Part shown: in pieces, positions 29,268 to 37,536 of the stretch
Layout of the letters: each line of letters starts with the position of its first letter
How positions within the stretch are numbered: position 1 is the first letter of the stretch
Assembly: GCF_031501865.1 (NCBI RefSeq)
Contig: NZ_JARRCW010000001.1
Location: 1,249,001-1,313,000, forward strand
Source of the DNA: Pseudovibrio sp. M1P-2-3
Lineage (GTDB): Bacteria > Pseudomonadota > Alphaproteobacteria > Rhizobiales > Stappiaceae
Direction of reading: 5' to 3'
DNA: 64,000 nt
Made by a program: the position numbers and the translations under genes
Notes under the pieces: model-generated
Database searches by the model: none
The model's input: only the letters and a program-made list of their open reading frames with translations
Told to the model about the DNA's origin: nothing

Positions 29268-31280
29268 ATGTTCTCAAAGATTCTGATTGCCAATAGGGGG
29301 GAGATTGCGTGCCGCGTTATCAAAAGCGCGCAATCCATGGGGATCAAAACCGTTGCTGTTTACTCGGATGCTGACAGGCATGCACTCCATGTGGAAATGG
29401 CAGATGAGGCTGTGCATGTGGGAGCTGCTGCGGCCGCGGAATCGTATCTGGTTATTGATAGGATTATCGCCGCCTGTAAGCAGACAGGAGCCGAAGCCGT
29501 TCATCCTGGCTATGGCTTCTTGTCGGAGCGTGCAGCCTTTGCGGAAGCGCTCAAGGCTGAAGGGATCGCTTTTATAGGGCCCAATGTCAAAGCCATTGAA
29601 GCTATGGGTGATAAAATCACCTCCAAAAAGTTCGCGGCAGAAGCAGGTGTTTCAACCGTGCCCGGATATATGGGGCTTATTGAAAGCCCAGAAGAGGCTG
29701 TTCGCATCTCCGGAGAGATCGGTTATCCGGTCATGATTAAGGCGTCGGCAGGCGGCGGCGGAAAAGGTATGCGTATTGCCTGGAGCGCAGAGGAAGCCGG
29801 GGAGGGCTACACTCGTGCCAAGTCAGAGGCTGCCAGTTCCTTCGGGGATGACCGTATTTTTATCGAAAAATTCATCGAGAACCCACGCCACATTGAAATT
29901 CAGGTGTTGGGTGACAAGCACGGAAACGTCATTTATTTGGGCGAACGTGAATGCTCGATCCAGCGCCGTAACCAGAAAGTTATCGAAGAGGCCCCAAGTT
30001 CGTTCGTTGATGAAGAAATGCGGCGGCAGATGGGTGAACAAGCAGTCGCTCTTTCCAAGGCCGTAGATTACGACAGTGCCGGTACTGTGGAGTTTGTCGT
30101 TGGTCAGGATAAAAGCTTCTTCTTCTTGGAAATGAATACGCGCTTGCAGGTGGAGCACCCGGTAACTGAGCTGGTAACGAGTGTCGACCTCGTGGAACAA
30201 ATGATCCGCGTTGCAGCAGGTGAAACCCTGTCTATCAGCCAAAGTGATGTGACTTTAAAAGGCTGGGCAGTCGAAAGCCGCATTTACGCCGAGGATCCTT
30301 TCCGGAACTTTTTGCCTTCCATTGGACGTTTGACCCGTTACCGCCCTCCCGCAGAAGGGGACAAAGGGGAGTATCTGGTTCGCAATGATACAGGGGTTGT
30401 TGAAGGCTCCGAAATCTCCATGTTCTACGACCCCATGATTGCCAAGCTGGTGACGTATGCCTCAACCAGAGCCAAGGCAGTTGAGGGCATGAGTGATGCG
30501 CTTGATGAATTTGTCGTTGATGGCATCCAGCACAACGTCCCGTTCCTGTCATCATTGATGAAGCATGAGCGTTGGAAGTCCGGTAATATATCGACGAACT
30601 TCATTGCCGAGGAATACCCCGATGGCTTTGAACCCTCTGAGCCAGATGTTGAGGCAAAAGAGGTCCTTGCCTGTGTTGCGCTGTCCATGGCTTTGATTGA
30701 GCGTGAGCGTTTGGATCACCTTCCCGGGCGACTACGTCCGCACTCTGGGTACACAAGGGCTGAATGGGCTGTGAAGGTGGGAGATGAGACCCTTTGTGTG
30801 GAGTTACAGGAAGGGTTCCCGGCAACTCCAATTGAAATGGACATGAAAGTCTCCGGCAAGGACAGCTTGACTGTGCATTCAAACTGGTCTCCTGGTGATG
30901 TACTTTGGCACGGAAAAGTGGGTGGTCAGACTGTAGCTGTACAAGTCCGGCCAATCAAAAATGGCTACCATCTGGACTGGCAAGGGTGCTCACTGCCGGC
31001 AAAAGTGATGACACCGCGCATTGCTGAGCTGGAGGCTTTAATGCCGGAGAAAGTTGCGCCAGATACCTCCAATTTGCTACTGTGCCCAATGCCGGGCCTC
31101 GTTGTATCCCTTAGTGTGTCAGAGGGGCAGGAAGTGAAAGCCGGTGAGCAACTCGCAATTGTTGAAGCCATGAAGATGGAAAATGTGCTTCGGGCGGAAC
31201 GCGATTGTGTGGTGAAAACAATCAAGGCGGCACCAGGGGACAGCTTGTCCGTTGATGCGGTTATAATGGAATTTGAATAG
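29268..31280 (+). CDS. pccA: Propionyl-CoA carboxylase alpha (biotin carboxylase) subunit
   Basis: ATP-dependent carboxylation of biotin, partner of PccB. The 670-aa protein has a biotin carboxylase N domain (MFSKILIANRGEIACRV), an ATP-grasp domain with the glycine-rich loop KASAGGGGKGMR, the catalytic region EMNTRLQVEHPVTE, a PCC-type middle domain and a C-terminal biotinyl domain with EAMKMEN (biotinyl Lys near 636). ATG 29262 is also in frame, but AAGGGA has better spacing to 29268. Confidence 0.95.
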   Translation: MFSKILIANRGEIACRVIKSAQSMGIKTVAVYSDADRHALHVEMADEAVHVGAAAAAESYLVIDRIIAACKQTGAEAVHPGYGFLSERAAFAEALKAEGIAFIGPNVKAIEAMGDKITSKKFAAEAGVSTVPGYMGLIESPEEAVRISGEIGYPVMIKASAGGGGKGMRIAWSAEEAGEGYTRAKSEAASSFGDDRIFIEKFIENPRHIEIQVLGDKHGNVIYLGERECSIQRRNQKVIEEAPSSFVDEEMRRQMGEQAVALSKAVDYDSAGTVEFVVGQDKSFFFLEMNTRLQVEHPVTELVTSVDLVEQMIRVAAGETLSISQSDVTLKGWAVESRIYAEDPFRNFLPSIGRLTRYRPPAEGDKGEYLVRNDTGVVEGSEISMFYDPMIAKLVTYASTRAKAVEGMSDALDEFVVDGIQHNVPFLSSLMKHERWKSGNISTNFIAEEYPDGFEPSEPDVEAKEVLACVALSMALIERERLDHLPGRLRPHSGYTRAEWAVKVGDETLCVELQEGFPATPIEMDMKVSGKDSLTVHSNWSPGDVLWHGKVGGQTVAVQVRPIKNGYHLDWQGCSLPAKVMTPRIAELEALMPEKVAPDTSNLLLCPMPGLVVSLSVSEGQEVKAGEQLAIVEAMKMENVLRAERDCVVKTIKAAPGDSLSVDAVIMEFE

Positions 31281-31287
31281 GGGAGAG

Positions 31288-31980
31288 ATGCCCCTTATTT
31301 CAAAAGGGGCATTTTTGAAAAGTCTTCTATTTGATCTGGATGGTACGCTAACCAATCCATTTACCGGAATTACGAGTAGTATTCAGTATGCAATGAATAA
31401 GCTCGGGCACCCTCACGTGGATGCCCGGGACCTGCACTTTACCATTGGCCCCCCTTTATCTGAAAGTTTCTCCATCCTTCTGGATAGTCAGGACGAGAAA
31501 CGCATCCAGAAAGCAATCACGCTGTACCGCGAACGATATGCAAACATTGGCCTTTACGAAAATGAGGTCTATGAGGGTATTCCCGAGCTGCTACAGGGCT
31601 TGAAGAGCGAGGGCTATAGAATGCTCCTGTGCACTTCAAAACCACGAGTTTTTGCGGAAAAAATCCTCAAGTACTTCACACTCACGCAGTACTTCACCCG
31701 CATTTATGGGTGCGAGCTTGATGGAACCTTTGGCCATAAGCCGGATTTGTTGCGCCACATTATTGAACAGGAAGCATTAATCCCCCAGAATGCAGTGATG
31801 ATCGGTGATCGAAAGCATGACCTTTTGGCTGCCCGGGAGAACAATGTTGCAGCAATCGGGGTTTCATGGGGTTTTGGTTCTGTTGAGGAGCTACGCTATC
31901 ATAAAGCTGAGGTGATCGTAGACAGCCCCAAGACACTTGGGGAAGTTATAGGGCAGCCATTCAGCGCAGCACCAGCGTAA
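31288..31980 (+). CDS. HAD hydrolase, phosphoglycolate phosphatase-like
   Basis: Predicted phosphatase of 230 aa. Motif I FDLDGTLTNPFTG, motif II LLCTSKPRVFAEK and motif IV MIGDRKHDLLAARENN are all present, with a helical cap between motifs I and II. It begins 7 bp after pccA with GGGGAGA before the ATG and is probably cotranscribed with it. The substrate cannot be determined; Gph-type HAD enzymes include phosphoglycolate and pyrophosphate phosphatases. Confidence 0.88.
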   Translation: MPLISKGAFLKSLLFDLDGTLTNPFTGITSSIQYAMNKLGHPHVDARDLHFTIGPPLSESFSILLDSQDEKRIQKAITLYRERYANIGLYENEVYEGIPELLQGLKSEGYRMLLCTSKPRVFAEKILKYFTLTQYFTRIYGCELDGTFGHKPDLLRHIIEQEALIPQNAVMIGDRKHDLLAARENNVAAIGVSWGFGSVEELRYHKAEVIVDSPKTLGEVIGQPFSAAPA

Positions 31981-31993
31981 CGGAAAGGCGTGA

Positions 31994-32443
31994 ATGGTAC
32001 ATCGTGGTTTCCAAGTAAGGTCTTTGGGTGAGGTTGTCATCAGAACCAACCGTATTGTACCCATGCTCAGTTTTTACCGGGACATTCTTGGCCTTGTTTT
32101 ATGGACGGAAAAAACGCAAAGGGGAACCTATGTCTTCTCCCTTGGTGAGAGTGGATCGGCCCACGGAACAACTTTGGTCTTACACGATGCCAAGCTGCAT
32201 TCGCAAAATTTTTTGGGAAATAGAAATAGATCTTTCTCATCTTCACTACACCATATAGCGTTAAACTTGCCTGCGGACGAAATCGTTGCGGCCAGAAGAT
32301 GGCTTGAGGTGAACGGACTTGATTATCGGGTCAAGGAACTTCCCTTGAAGGGCGCGAATGGTATTTTTGTAAACGATCCTGATGGCAATACTGTTGAATT
32401 GGTTTCTCAAGGACCAGCGTTGCAACCATTGGAAAACTCTTAG
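31994..32443 (+). CDS. VOC (glyoxalase/bleomycin resistance) superfamily protein
   Basis: A 149-aa protein with a paired beta-alpha-beta-beta-beta fold. Indicators are MLSFYRDILGLVLW in the first module and HHIALNLP, then GIFVNDPDGNTVELV in the second, the last giving a typical metal-ligand Glu. Enzymes of the family include dioxygenases, glyoxalases and antibiotic-binding proteins; the role here is unknown. It follows the HAD gene by 13 bp. Confidence 0.85.
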   Translation: MVHRGFQVRSLGEVVIRTNRIVPMLSFYRDILGLVLWTEKTQRGTYVFSLGESGSAHGTTLVLHDAKLHSQNFLGNRNRSFSSSLHHIALNLPADEIVAARRWLEVNGLDYRVKELPLKGANGIFVNDPDGNTVELVSQGPALQPLENS

Positions 32444-32453
32444 GACATTATTC

Positions 32454-32873
32454 ATGCCACTTTACTTCGCTTACGGGCGACTCATGAATGTTGATGAAAT
32501 GAAAAAACGCTGCGTCTCGGCAAAACCGCTGGGGACTGCAACTCTCGAAGGGTTCCAGTTTATAGTCACAAAAGAGGGGGCACCGTCTGTTTTGAAACAA
32601 CCCGGTGCCGTGACCCATGGTGTTTTGTGGGACTGCCGAATTGGCGAAATAGGCATCATAGATGGCAATGAAGCCCTATTCCGGCGGGGGCAGGATAAAG
32701 TGCTCCTGAATGTCCGGTGTGATGGTATGAGCCGTAAAGCTCTGGTTTATATCAGTTTAAACCGGCAAAAAGGTAGGGCACAGGCCAAAGCATTTGATCC
32801 TGTACTCCCTGCAGCCGAGCACTGGAACTTTCCGGCAATTTACAGGGCTCACCTTGAAAGCTTCACGAAATAA
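32454..32873 (+). CDS. Gamma-glutamylcyclotransferase-like (AIG2/GGCT fold) protein
   Basis: 139 aa, starting MPLYFAYGRLMNVDEMKKRC, where YFAYGRLMN matches the substrate-binding loop of the GGCT fold. GVLWDC follows in the barrel. Some family members release 5-oxoproline from gamma-glutamyl compounds; the activity here is unproven. It begins 10 bp after the VOC gene and ends the small operon before the FMN riboswitch. Confidence 0.75.
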   Translation: MPLYFAYGRLMNVDEMKKRCVSAKPLGTATLEGFQFIVTKEGAPSVLKQPGAVTHGVLWDCRIGEIGIIDGNEALFRRGQDKVLLNVRCDGMSRKALVYISLNRQKGRAQAKAFDPVLPAAEHWNFPAIYRAHLESFTK

Positions 32874-32990
32874 ATCGCCTGAAGAGCCGGTCCTTTCTTC
32901 GCTCTTTTGTTGCAGTTTTATAAAATCTGCTCGCAAACAGGTCTCTGGACTGGTAAATGTAGATCGCTCCCGATATAAGGCGGGAGCGAA

Positions 32991-33142
32991 TTCTCAGGGC
33001 GGGGTGAAAGTCCCCACCGGCGGTAATTGGGCAATAGATTAGGTTGCCCATCAGCCCGCGAGCGCTTTTTCATATTTTGAAAAAGGTCAGCAGATCTGGT
33101 GCAAACCCGGAGCCGACGGTTATAGTCCGGATGAAAGAGAGA
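32991..33142 (+). promoter_or_regulatory. FMN riboswitch (RFN element)
   Basis: The sequence follows the RFN consensus in order: TCTCAGGGCGGGGTGAAAGT, CCCCACCGGCGGTAA, AGCCCGCGAGCG, a variable hairpin, GTCAGCAGATCTGGTG, AGCCGACGGTTATAGTCCGG and ATGAAAGAGA closing P1. It precedes the RibN-like transporter gene, so flavin shortage should raise transporter expression. A hairpin CGTACC-GTAT-GGTACG at 33225-33240 lies between aptamer and gene; without a T-run it may belong to a translational expression platform. Confidence 0.96.
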
Positions 33143-33301
33143 ATGCAGGGGCAATCGGCTGGCAAATCTACTGTATTTGCGCAAGCATATCCGTGTCCTT
33201 GTGCGTCCTGATTCAAATTGGCAACGTACCGTATGGTACGCATTGGATCAGAGAGTCATTATGATTTTATCTGCAATTTTTATCGGGGTAGGGGGGCATG
33301 C

Positions 33302-34189
33302 ATGAGTGAACTTTCTATTTCAACCCGACTTTCACGGCCACTGACAGGAGCTTTGTGGATGGTTGTCGCTGGTGGTGCATTCGCATTTGCCAATGTGGCC
33401 ATGCAGTGGGTGACCATGAACCTCCAAATGTCTTCTCCCAGCGCCACATTCTGGCAATACTTTATATCACTTATTTTCATGGTTCCGGTCATCTGGCGCC
33501 TTGGCCTTAGATCGTTAAAAACCGAACGCCCCGGATTGCATCTTTTCCGTGTGGTACTGGCAGCGCTGGGAGTTCAATTTTGGGTTGCCGGTTTAGCGAA
33601 CTCGGTTCCAATCTGGCAAGCCATTGCCTTGGTTATGACTTCGCCATTTTTCGTCACCATCGGCGCGGCCCTGCTACTGGGGGAAAAGGCCAATGCTGCC
33701 CGCTGGGGAGCAACAGTTATCGGGTTTGTTGGAGGAATGGTTATCCTCTCCCCGTGGGATGAAGGGTTTCGCGCTGCCGCACTTTTACCTGTGATTGCAG
33801 CCGTCCTATGGGGTGCATCCATTCTTTGCATGAAGAAGCTGGAAGAAGACGAAACTCCTCAGTCAGTCACACTGTATCTTCTTTTGTTTATGGCACCTAT
33901 CAATTTGGTTCTAGCTGCTGGAAGCGGCTTTGAGGTTCCATCTTCCTTCGATATGTGGTGGATGCTTGTTGTTGCAGGGCTCTTGGGAGCACTGGCCAAT
34001 ATCTCGCTTGCTATGGCCTATGAACGCGCTGACGCTGCATTCCTTCAGCCTTTTGACCACCTAAAGCTCTTGCTGAATGTTTTTTGCGGCTTTGTGTTCT
34101 TTGCATGGGTTCCCCCTGGAAATCTCTGGATTGGTGCACTCTTAATTGTTGGTGCTTCCATGTTTATCCTGCGTGACGAAACGCGATAG
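33302..34189 (+). CDS. ribN: Riboflavin transporter, EamA/DMT family (RibN-like)
   Basis: Predicted inner-membrane importer of riboflavin, 295 aa with about ten hydrophobic segments in two EamA repeats (residues about 15-145 and 155-290). The family alone does not give the substrate. The assignment to riboflavin rests on the FMN riboswitch directly upstream and on the known alphaproteobacterial RibN transporters in the same context. ATG 33302 follows a G-rich site at good spacing. Confidence 0.85.
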   Translation: MSELSISTRLSRPLTGALWMVVAGGAFAFANVAMQWVTMNLQMSSPSATFWQYFISLIFMVPVIWRLGLRSLKTERPGLHLFRVVLAALGVQFWVAGLANSVPIWQAIALVMTSPFFVTIGAALLLGEKANAARWGATVIGFVGGMVILSPWDEGFRAAALLPVIAAVLWGASILCMKKLEEDETPQSVTLYLLLFMAPINLVLAAGSGFEVPSSFDMWWMLVVAGLLGALANISLAMAYERADAAFLQPFDHLKLLLNVFCGFVFFAWVPPGNLWIGALLIVGASMFILRDETR

Positions 34190-34264
34190 ATTTTGATAGT
34201 GTTTTATTTGCCTCGGTAAGCTACTCTTGGCCGAGGCAATTTTCTACGATTGTGGAGTTTTTTA

Positions 34265-34570
34265 ATGTCAGATGAGCCAATGGACTGGGAGAGTGATGAG
34301 CCAAAACAGCACCTGTACCTGTCCATATCTGGCACAGTGCAGGGTGTTGGGTACCGCCTCTGGTTTCAGTCAAAGGCCAAGTCTTTGGGTATATCTGGCT
34401 GGGTCAAGAACTGTGACGACGGCAGGGTGGAAGCTTTGGTCAGCGGTCCTTTTGATAAAGTGGAGGCTTTGCTGGTCGCAGCTCTTGTTGGGCCCTCTTT
34501 TGCCAAGGTGGATAGTCTGCGCAGGGTAGGCGAGGCTCCAGAACACACCGGAGCCTTTGAAGTTCATTAG
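34265..34570 (+). CDS. acyP: Acylphosphatase
   Basis: Hydrolyses carboxyl-phosphate bonds. The 101-aa protein has the family signature GTVQGVGYRLWFQSKAKSLG, with the active-site Arg in YR, and GWVKNCDDGRVEAL with the catalytic Asn. The ATG at 34265 follows GGAG; the N-terminus is acidic and longer than in the shortest family members. Confidence 0.93.
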   Translation: MSDEPMDWESDEPKQHLYLSISGTVQGVGYRLWFQSKAKSLGISGWVKNCDDGRVEALVSGPFDKVEALLVAALVGPSFAKVDSLRRVGEAPEHTGAFEVH

Positions 34571-34584
34571 GGAACACACTCTAA

Positions 34585-34650
34585 TGCAGTGACCGGAAAC
34601 CGGTATCCACTTTTCTGCGATACCTTCCAGAAAAGCTGGTTGCAAGATCA
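34585..34650. repeat. RIME-like intergenic repeat
   Basis: The segment AGTGACCGGAAACCGGTATCC followed by ACTTTTC resembles intergenic repeats I know from rhizobial and related genomes. A partial relative, ATATCCACTTATCG, occurs near 28266-28280. The ACCGG/CCGGT arms form a small dyad around AAA. Confidence 0.5.
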
Positions 34651-34725
34651 TCCCGACTACCGAGCCGGGACCTGGAAATAATCCTATAGCTTCCTCTTAT
34701 TACCGACCGGTCGTATGTGTCCCAC

Positions 34726-35469
34726 CTACAAAGTTTCATGGGAAAGTGGCAGAGCAAGGCCACTTGGGCCCATGAGTTGAACGGGACCAAAAATTTGCTC
34801 AAACTTTTCCTGCATGACAATGTCAACATCTTCCATGGTGACAGGCAAGCCAAGATCAACAAAACTGGTTACACCGTGTTTTTGTATTCCGCATGGAACA
34901 ATCCCGCTGAAATGTTCAAGCTCCGGCTCAATATTCAAGCTGATGCCGTGGAACGTGACCCACTTGCGTAGCCGAATACCAATTGCAGCAATTTTATCTT
35001 CTACATCCGCACCTTTTTCCGGACGTCGAACCCAAACACCAACGCGGTCCTCACGCCTTTCTCCGCGGATATGATGTCCCCATAGGGTGTCGATAAGCCA
35101 TTGCTCAAGGGCAGAGACAAAGGCGCGGACATCTTGCCGGCGCCTCTTCAGATCCAGCATCACATAGGCGACGCGCTGGCCAGGTCCATGGTAGGTGTAC
35201 TGGCCGCCCCGCCCGGTCTCGAAAACCGGGAACCGGTTCTTGGCTATCAGGTCCTGCGGGTCAGCGCTTGTACCCGCCGTATAAAGAGGGGGGTGCTCCA
35301 GCAGCCACACGCGTTCTCGTGCTTCTCCTCGCGCAATAGCCCCCACTCGCTGTTCCATTTCAGAAATGGCAAGTTCATAGGGAACCAGTCCATCATCTAT
35401 GACCCATTCAACAGGAGGGGAGCCTGCCAAGGCTTGAAAGTCAGTAGTAAGGAATTCACGCTCTGCCAT
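34726..35469 (-). CDS. lipB: Octanoyl-[acyl carrier protein]:protein N-octanoyltransferase
   Basis: Transfers octanoate from ACP to lipoyl domains. The 247-aa protein has [16 protein letters not shown], the signature [16 protein letters not shown], the active-site lysine in [18 protein letters not shown], and the catalytic Cys in [14 protein letters not shown]. The frame extends to 35499, but ATG 35469 (MAEREFLT) looks the more usual start. It is transcribed towards the acylphosphatase gene. Confidence 0.94.
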   Translation of the reverse strand: MAEREFLTTDFQALAGSPPVEWVIDDGLVPYELAISEMEQRVGAIARGEARERVWLLEHPPLYTAGTSADPQDLIAKNRFPVFETGRGGQYTYHGPGQRVAYVMLDLKRRRQDVRAFVSALEQWLIDTLWGHHIRGERREDRVGVWVRRPEKGADVEDKIAAIGIRLRKWVTFHGISLNIEPELEHFSGIVPCGIQKHGVTSFVDLGLPVTMEDVDIVMQEKFEQIFGPVQLMGPSGLALPLSHETL

Positions 35470-36038
35470 AGGTATCTTTATATGCTTTGTAATTGGCACA
35501 AAGAATCTTTTATCGATGTGTGCCAGACCAAGTTTATTAATGTCTCTACCATCTCTTTAATGCCAAGAGGACGAGATGCCAATTTGGATTTTAATTTACC
35601 CCTTGCATAGGGCGAGACTGCACGTGTTGCCATAACGGCATGTTCCCTCCATTTTATATGGTGCGGCAATCCGTTCATCATAGGCACGACTAGAGATCCG
35701 TGAAAGGAAGCGCCCGAGTTTTGAAATAAGGGCGCGTAAGGGTATCGGGTTAATGGCTGGCTTTTAAAATATATCTTTGACAAGTAGATGCCGGTTTTTG
35801 GATAAATATATGCGAAAGTAATATTTTATAGCCGTAACGCGTCCTTGCAAAATATCCGGAGGCTATAAAAGGGGAGGGAAAGGGCCGTCTTTTGAGGCTT
35901 AATGTTGATAAGTTATTTTTTTTATCAGATATTGTGAATATCCGATTGATAGGGTCTTGCGCAGTTGGGAGGTGTTGGCTATACCACCGCTCACCAACCG
36001 AGGGGGCGAGACACTCACTCACTCGGAGCAACGACCGT
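35470..36038. other. Intergenic region between lipB and tRNA-Leu
   Basis: About 570 bp. It should hold the lipB promoter and, near 35930-36030, the tRNA promoter. A minus-strand frame ends 9 bp before the lipB start (35478; possible ATGs at 35633, 35678 and 35783); its predicted product ends [20 protein letters not shown] cannot tell whether it is a real small gene. Nothing else is evident. Confidence 0.5.
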
Positions 36039-36125
36039 GCGGCCGTGGCGGAATTGGTAGACGCGCAGCGTTGAGGTCGCTGTGGGGTAACACCCGTGGA
36101 AGTTCGAGTCTTCTCGGCCGCACCA
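36039..36125 (+). tRNA. tRNA-Leu (anticodon GAG)
   Basis: The acceptor arms GCGGCCG (36039-36045) and CGGCCGC (36115-36121) pair perfectly, followed by ACCA with encoded CCA. The anticodon stem-loop is CAGCG-TTGAGGT-CGCTG, giving GAG. The long variable arm (class II) and GTTCGAGTC T-loop fit tRNA-Leu. The accessory region starts directly downstream, so the 3' end is a plausible integration site. Confidence 0.96.
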
Positions 36126-36179
36126 TCTCTCCTTGATATCATTATGTTTTCCTGATTTATCAATGAATTAGGGTAAAAA

Positions 36180-36240
36180 CTAGGGAACAAAGTAGGGAAC
36201 ATTTTCCAACTTTTCCCTGTCTGACCCCGCCTTGTCGGGG
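36180..36240. repeat. Putative integrase arm-site repeats and hairpin after tRNA-Leu
   Basis: TAGGGAACA occurs twice in direct orientation at 36181 and 36193, with a 3-nt spacer, and an inverted TTCCCT follows near 36213. A CCCCG/CGGGG hairpin lies at 36226-36240. Such repeats next to a tRNA are typical of integrase arm-binding sites; binding is not shown. Confidence 0.45.
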
Positions 36241-36339
36241 CTTCTCCCAAAGTGCTATTCTACTGCCATCGAGATAGAACCTCTCTACACCACACCTAAA
36301 AATTACTTAGCGAAAGGTTGTGGTTTATACCAACGGCAC

Positions 36340-36879
36340 TTATAATTGACCTGTATGCGCCCAATTTCGTCTACCGATTGATGTGATTGTGTGGGGTTGT
36401 TGAATAAGCTTATTCCAAGCGGAACAGGCGGCATCGACAATTTCCTGGTAGTCTTGAAAGGTTCGGTTAGAGAGCCAGTTTTGCCGTAAGTACTGCCAAA
36501 CATTTTCAACCGGGTTGAGCTCCGGAGAACGGGGTGGGAGCAGCAAGATGGTTATATTATCAGGCAACTTCAGTTTTGCCGTTGTATGCCAACCCGCTTG
36601 ATCCATCAGGACCACTGCGTGCGCCCCTTTGGCGACGGTTCGGCTGATTTCTTTAAGGTGAAGCTGCATGGAATTGGTATTGGCTTTGGGCAAAACAAGT
36701 GCTGCCCCTTTGCCGTGGGCGGGGCAGATGGCCCCGAATACATAAGTTGATTGATAGCGCCCGTCGCTGGGAGCCCGTGGTCTCGTTCCTTTTTTTGCCC
36801 ACCTTCTGGTGAGCCCATTTTTTTGACCAATGCGGGCTTCGTCCTGCCACCAGATTTCCATGGATGTTTGTGAGGGCAA
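36340..36879 (-). CDS. IS630 transposase, C-terminal catalytic part (orfB)
   Basis: DDE catalytic domain, 179 aa in the open frame. The triad is complete: Asp in WWQDEARIGQK, Asp in LMDQAGWH, and Glu in SPELNPVENVW. It is read most likely as a fusion with orfA after a -1 shift at the seven-A run (minus strand; 36914-36920), which restores the family sequence YKKNFHAQLKEIKARLP. The stop codon lies against the left inverted repeat. Confidence 0.88.
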   Translation of the reverse strand: MPSQTSMEIWWQDEARIGQKNGLTRRWAKKGTRPRAPSDGRYQSTYVFGAICPAHGKGAALVLPKANTNSMQLHLKEISRTVAKGAHAVVLMDQAGWHTTAKLKLPDNITILLLPPRSPELNPVENVWQYLRQNWLSNRTFQDYQEIVDAACSAWNKLIQQPHTITSIGRRNWAHTGQL

Positions 36880-36887
36880 GCGCGCTT

Positions 36888-37403
36888 TTATTTCTTTAAG
36901 CTGGGCATGGAAGTTTTTTTATATGTCTCCATAACTTGCTCGTCCTGTGCCGGGTGCTGTGGCCGAACGCTGACCCGAGAAAATCCCAGAACTCTGAGGA
37001 GGCTTGAAATAGCCCTTTCGCTATAGCTGACCCCAAACTTCTGCTCGATCACACCTTGCAGATCCCGCCGACGCCAGCGAATTACGCCGTGTTGTTGTAA
37101 ATCAGGCCCAGCCTCAACCAGATCTGCAAATTCAGCCATTTGCTCTTTATTTAACCACCGGACACGGCCCGGGCTCTTACGATTGTACAGGCCGTGCGGC
37201 CCTTCTGCGTTAAACCGATGCACCCAGTCTCGCAGTGTTTGGCGGTCCATGCCGCCCATGCGTGCCGCCTCCAAGCGCGACAACCCATCATAAACAGCAG
37301 CAAGAGCAAGAAGGCGGCGGCTCTGCCTGACATCCTTACTTTGACAAGCAAGAGTTCGTAACGAAGAAGCATCATAGTCTCGGCGCAATGGGATCGCTGA
37401 CAT
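36888..37403 (-). CDS. IS630 transposase, N-terminal DNA-binding part (orfA)
   Basis: 171 aa with helix-turn-helix content: the region RRLLALAAVYDGLSRLEAARMGG and DRQTLRDWVHRFN is the typical IS630 N-terminus. It ends METYKKTSMPSLKK in its own frame shortly after the slippery A7 run. The start MSAIPLRRDYDAS at 37403 fits the family. Confidence 0.88.
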   Translation of the reverse strand: MSAIPLRRDYDASSLRTLACQSKDVRQSRRLLALAAVYDGLSRLEAARMGGMDRQTLRDWVHRFNAEGPHGLYNRKSPGRVRWLNKEQMAEFADLVEAGPDLQQHGVIRWRRRDLQGVIEQKFGVSYSERAISSLLRVLGFSRVSVRPQHPAQDEQVMETYKKTSMPSLKK

Positions 37404-37536
37404 TGGGAATCTCCTTTCCCAATGTTGAATCACAATTCAAGTGATTTGGGAATCCTCATCCCGAGTCAAAAACAGGTGCCGTTGGTATTATACTTACCTA
37501 TCAGAGTTGGGGAGGGCATTCTAAGAGCTGTAAGAC

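Larger units (their letters stand above)
36328..37487 (-). mobile_element. IS630-family insertion sequence
   Basis: About 1.16 kb bounded by perfect inverted repeats TACCAACGGCAC (36328-36339) and GTGCCGTTGGTA (37476-37487). TA dinucleotides are present at the edges, as expected for the TA-targeting IS630/Tc1 superfamily. It contains two transposase frames joined by a -1 frameshift site. It has inserted between tRNA-Leu and the decayed integrase. Confidence 0.9.

Noticed and set aside
31273-31287. TTG start for the second HAD gene overlapping pccA
   Set aside because: ATG 31288 with a GGGGAGA site is much better placed.
35478-35783. 101-codon frame just upstream of lipB
   Set aside because: Possible small gene, but starts are ambiguous, no good ribosome-binding site, and I do not recognise the product; left as a note in the intergenic entry.
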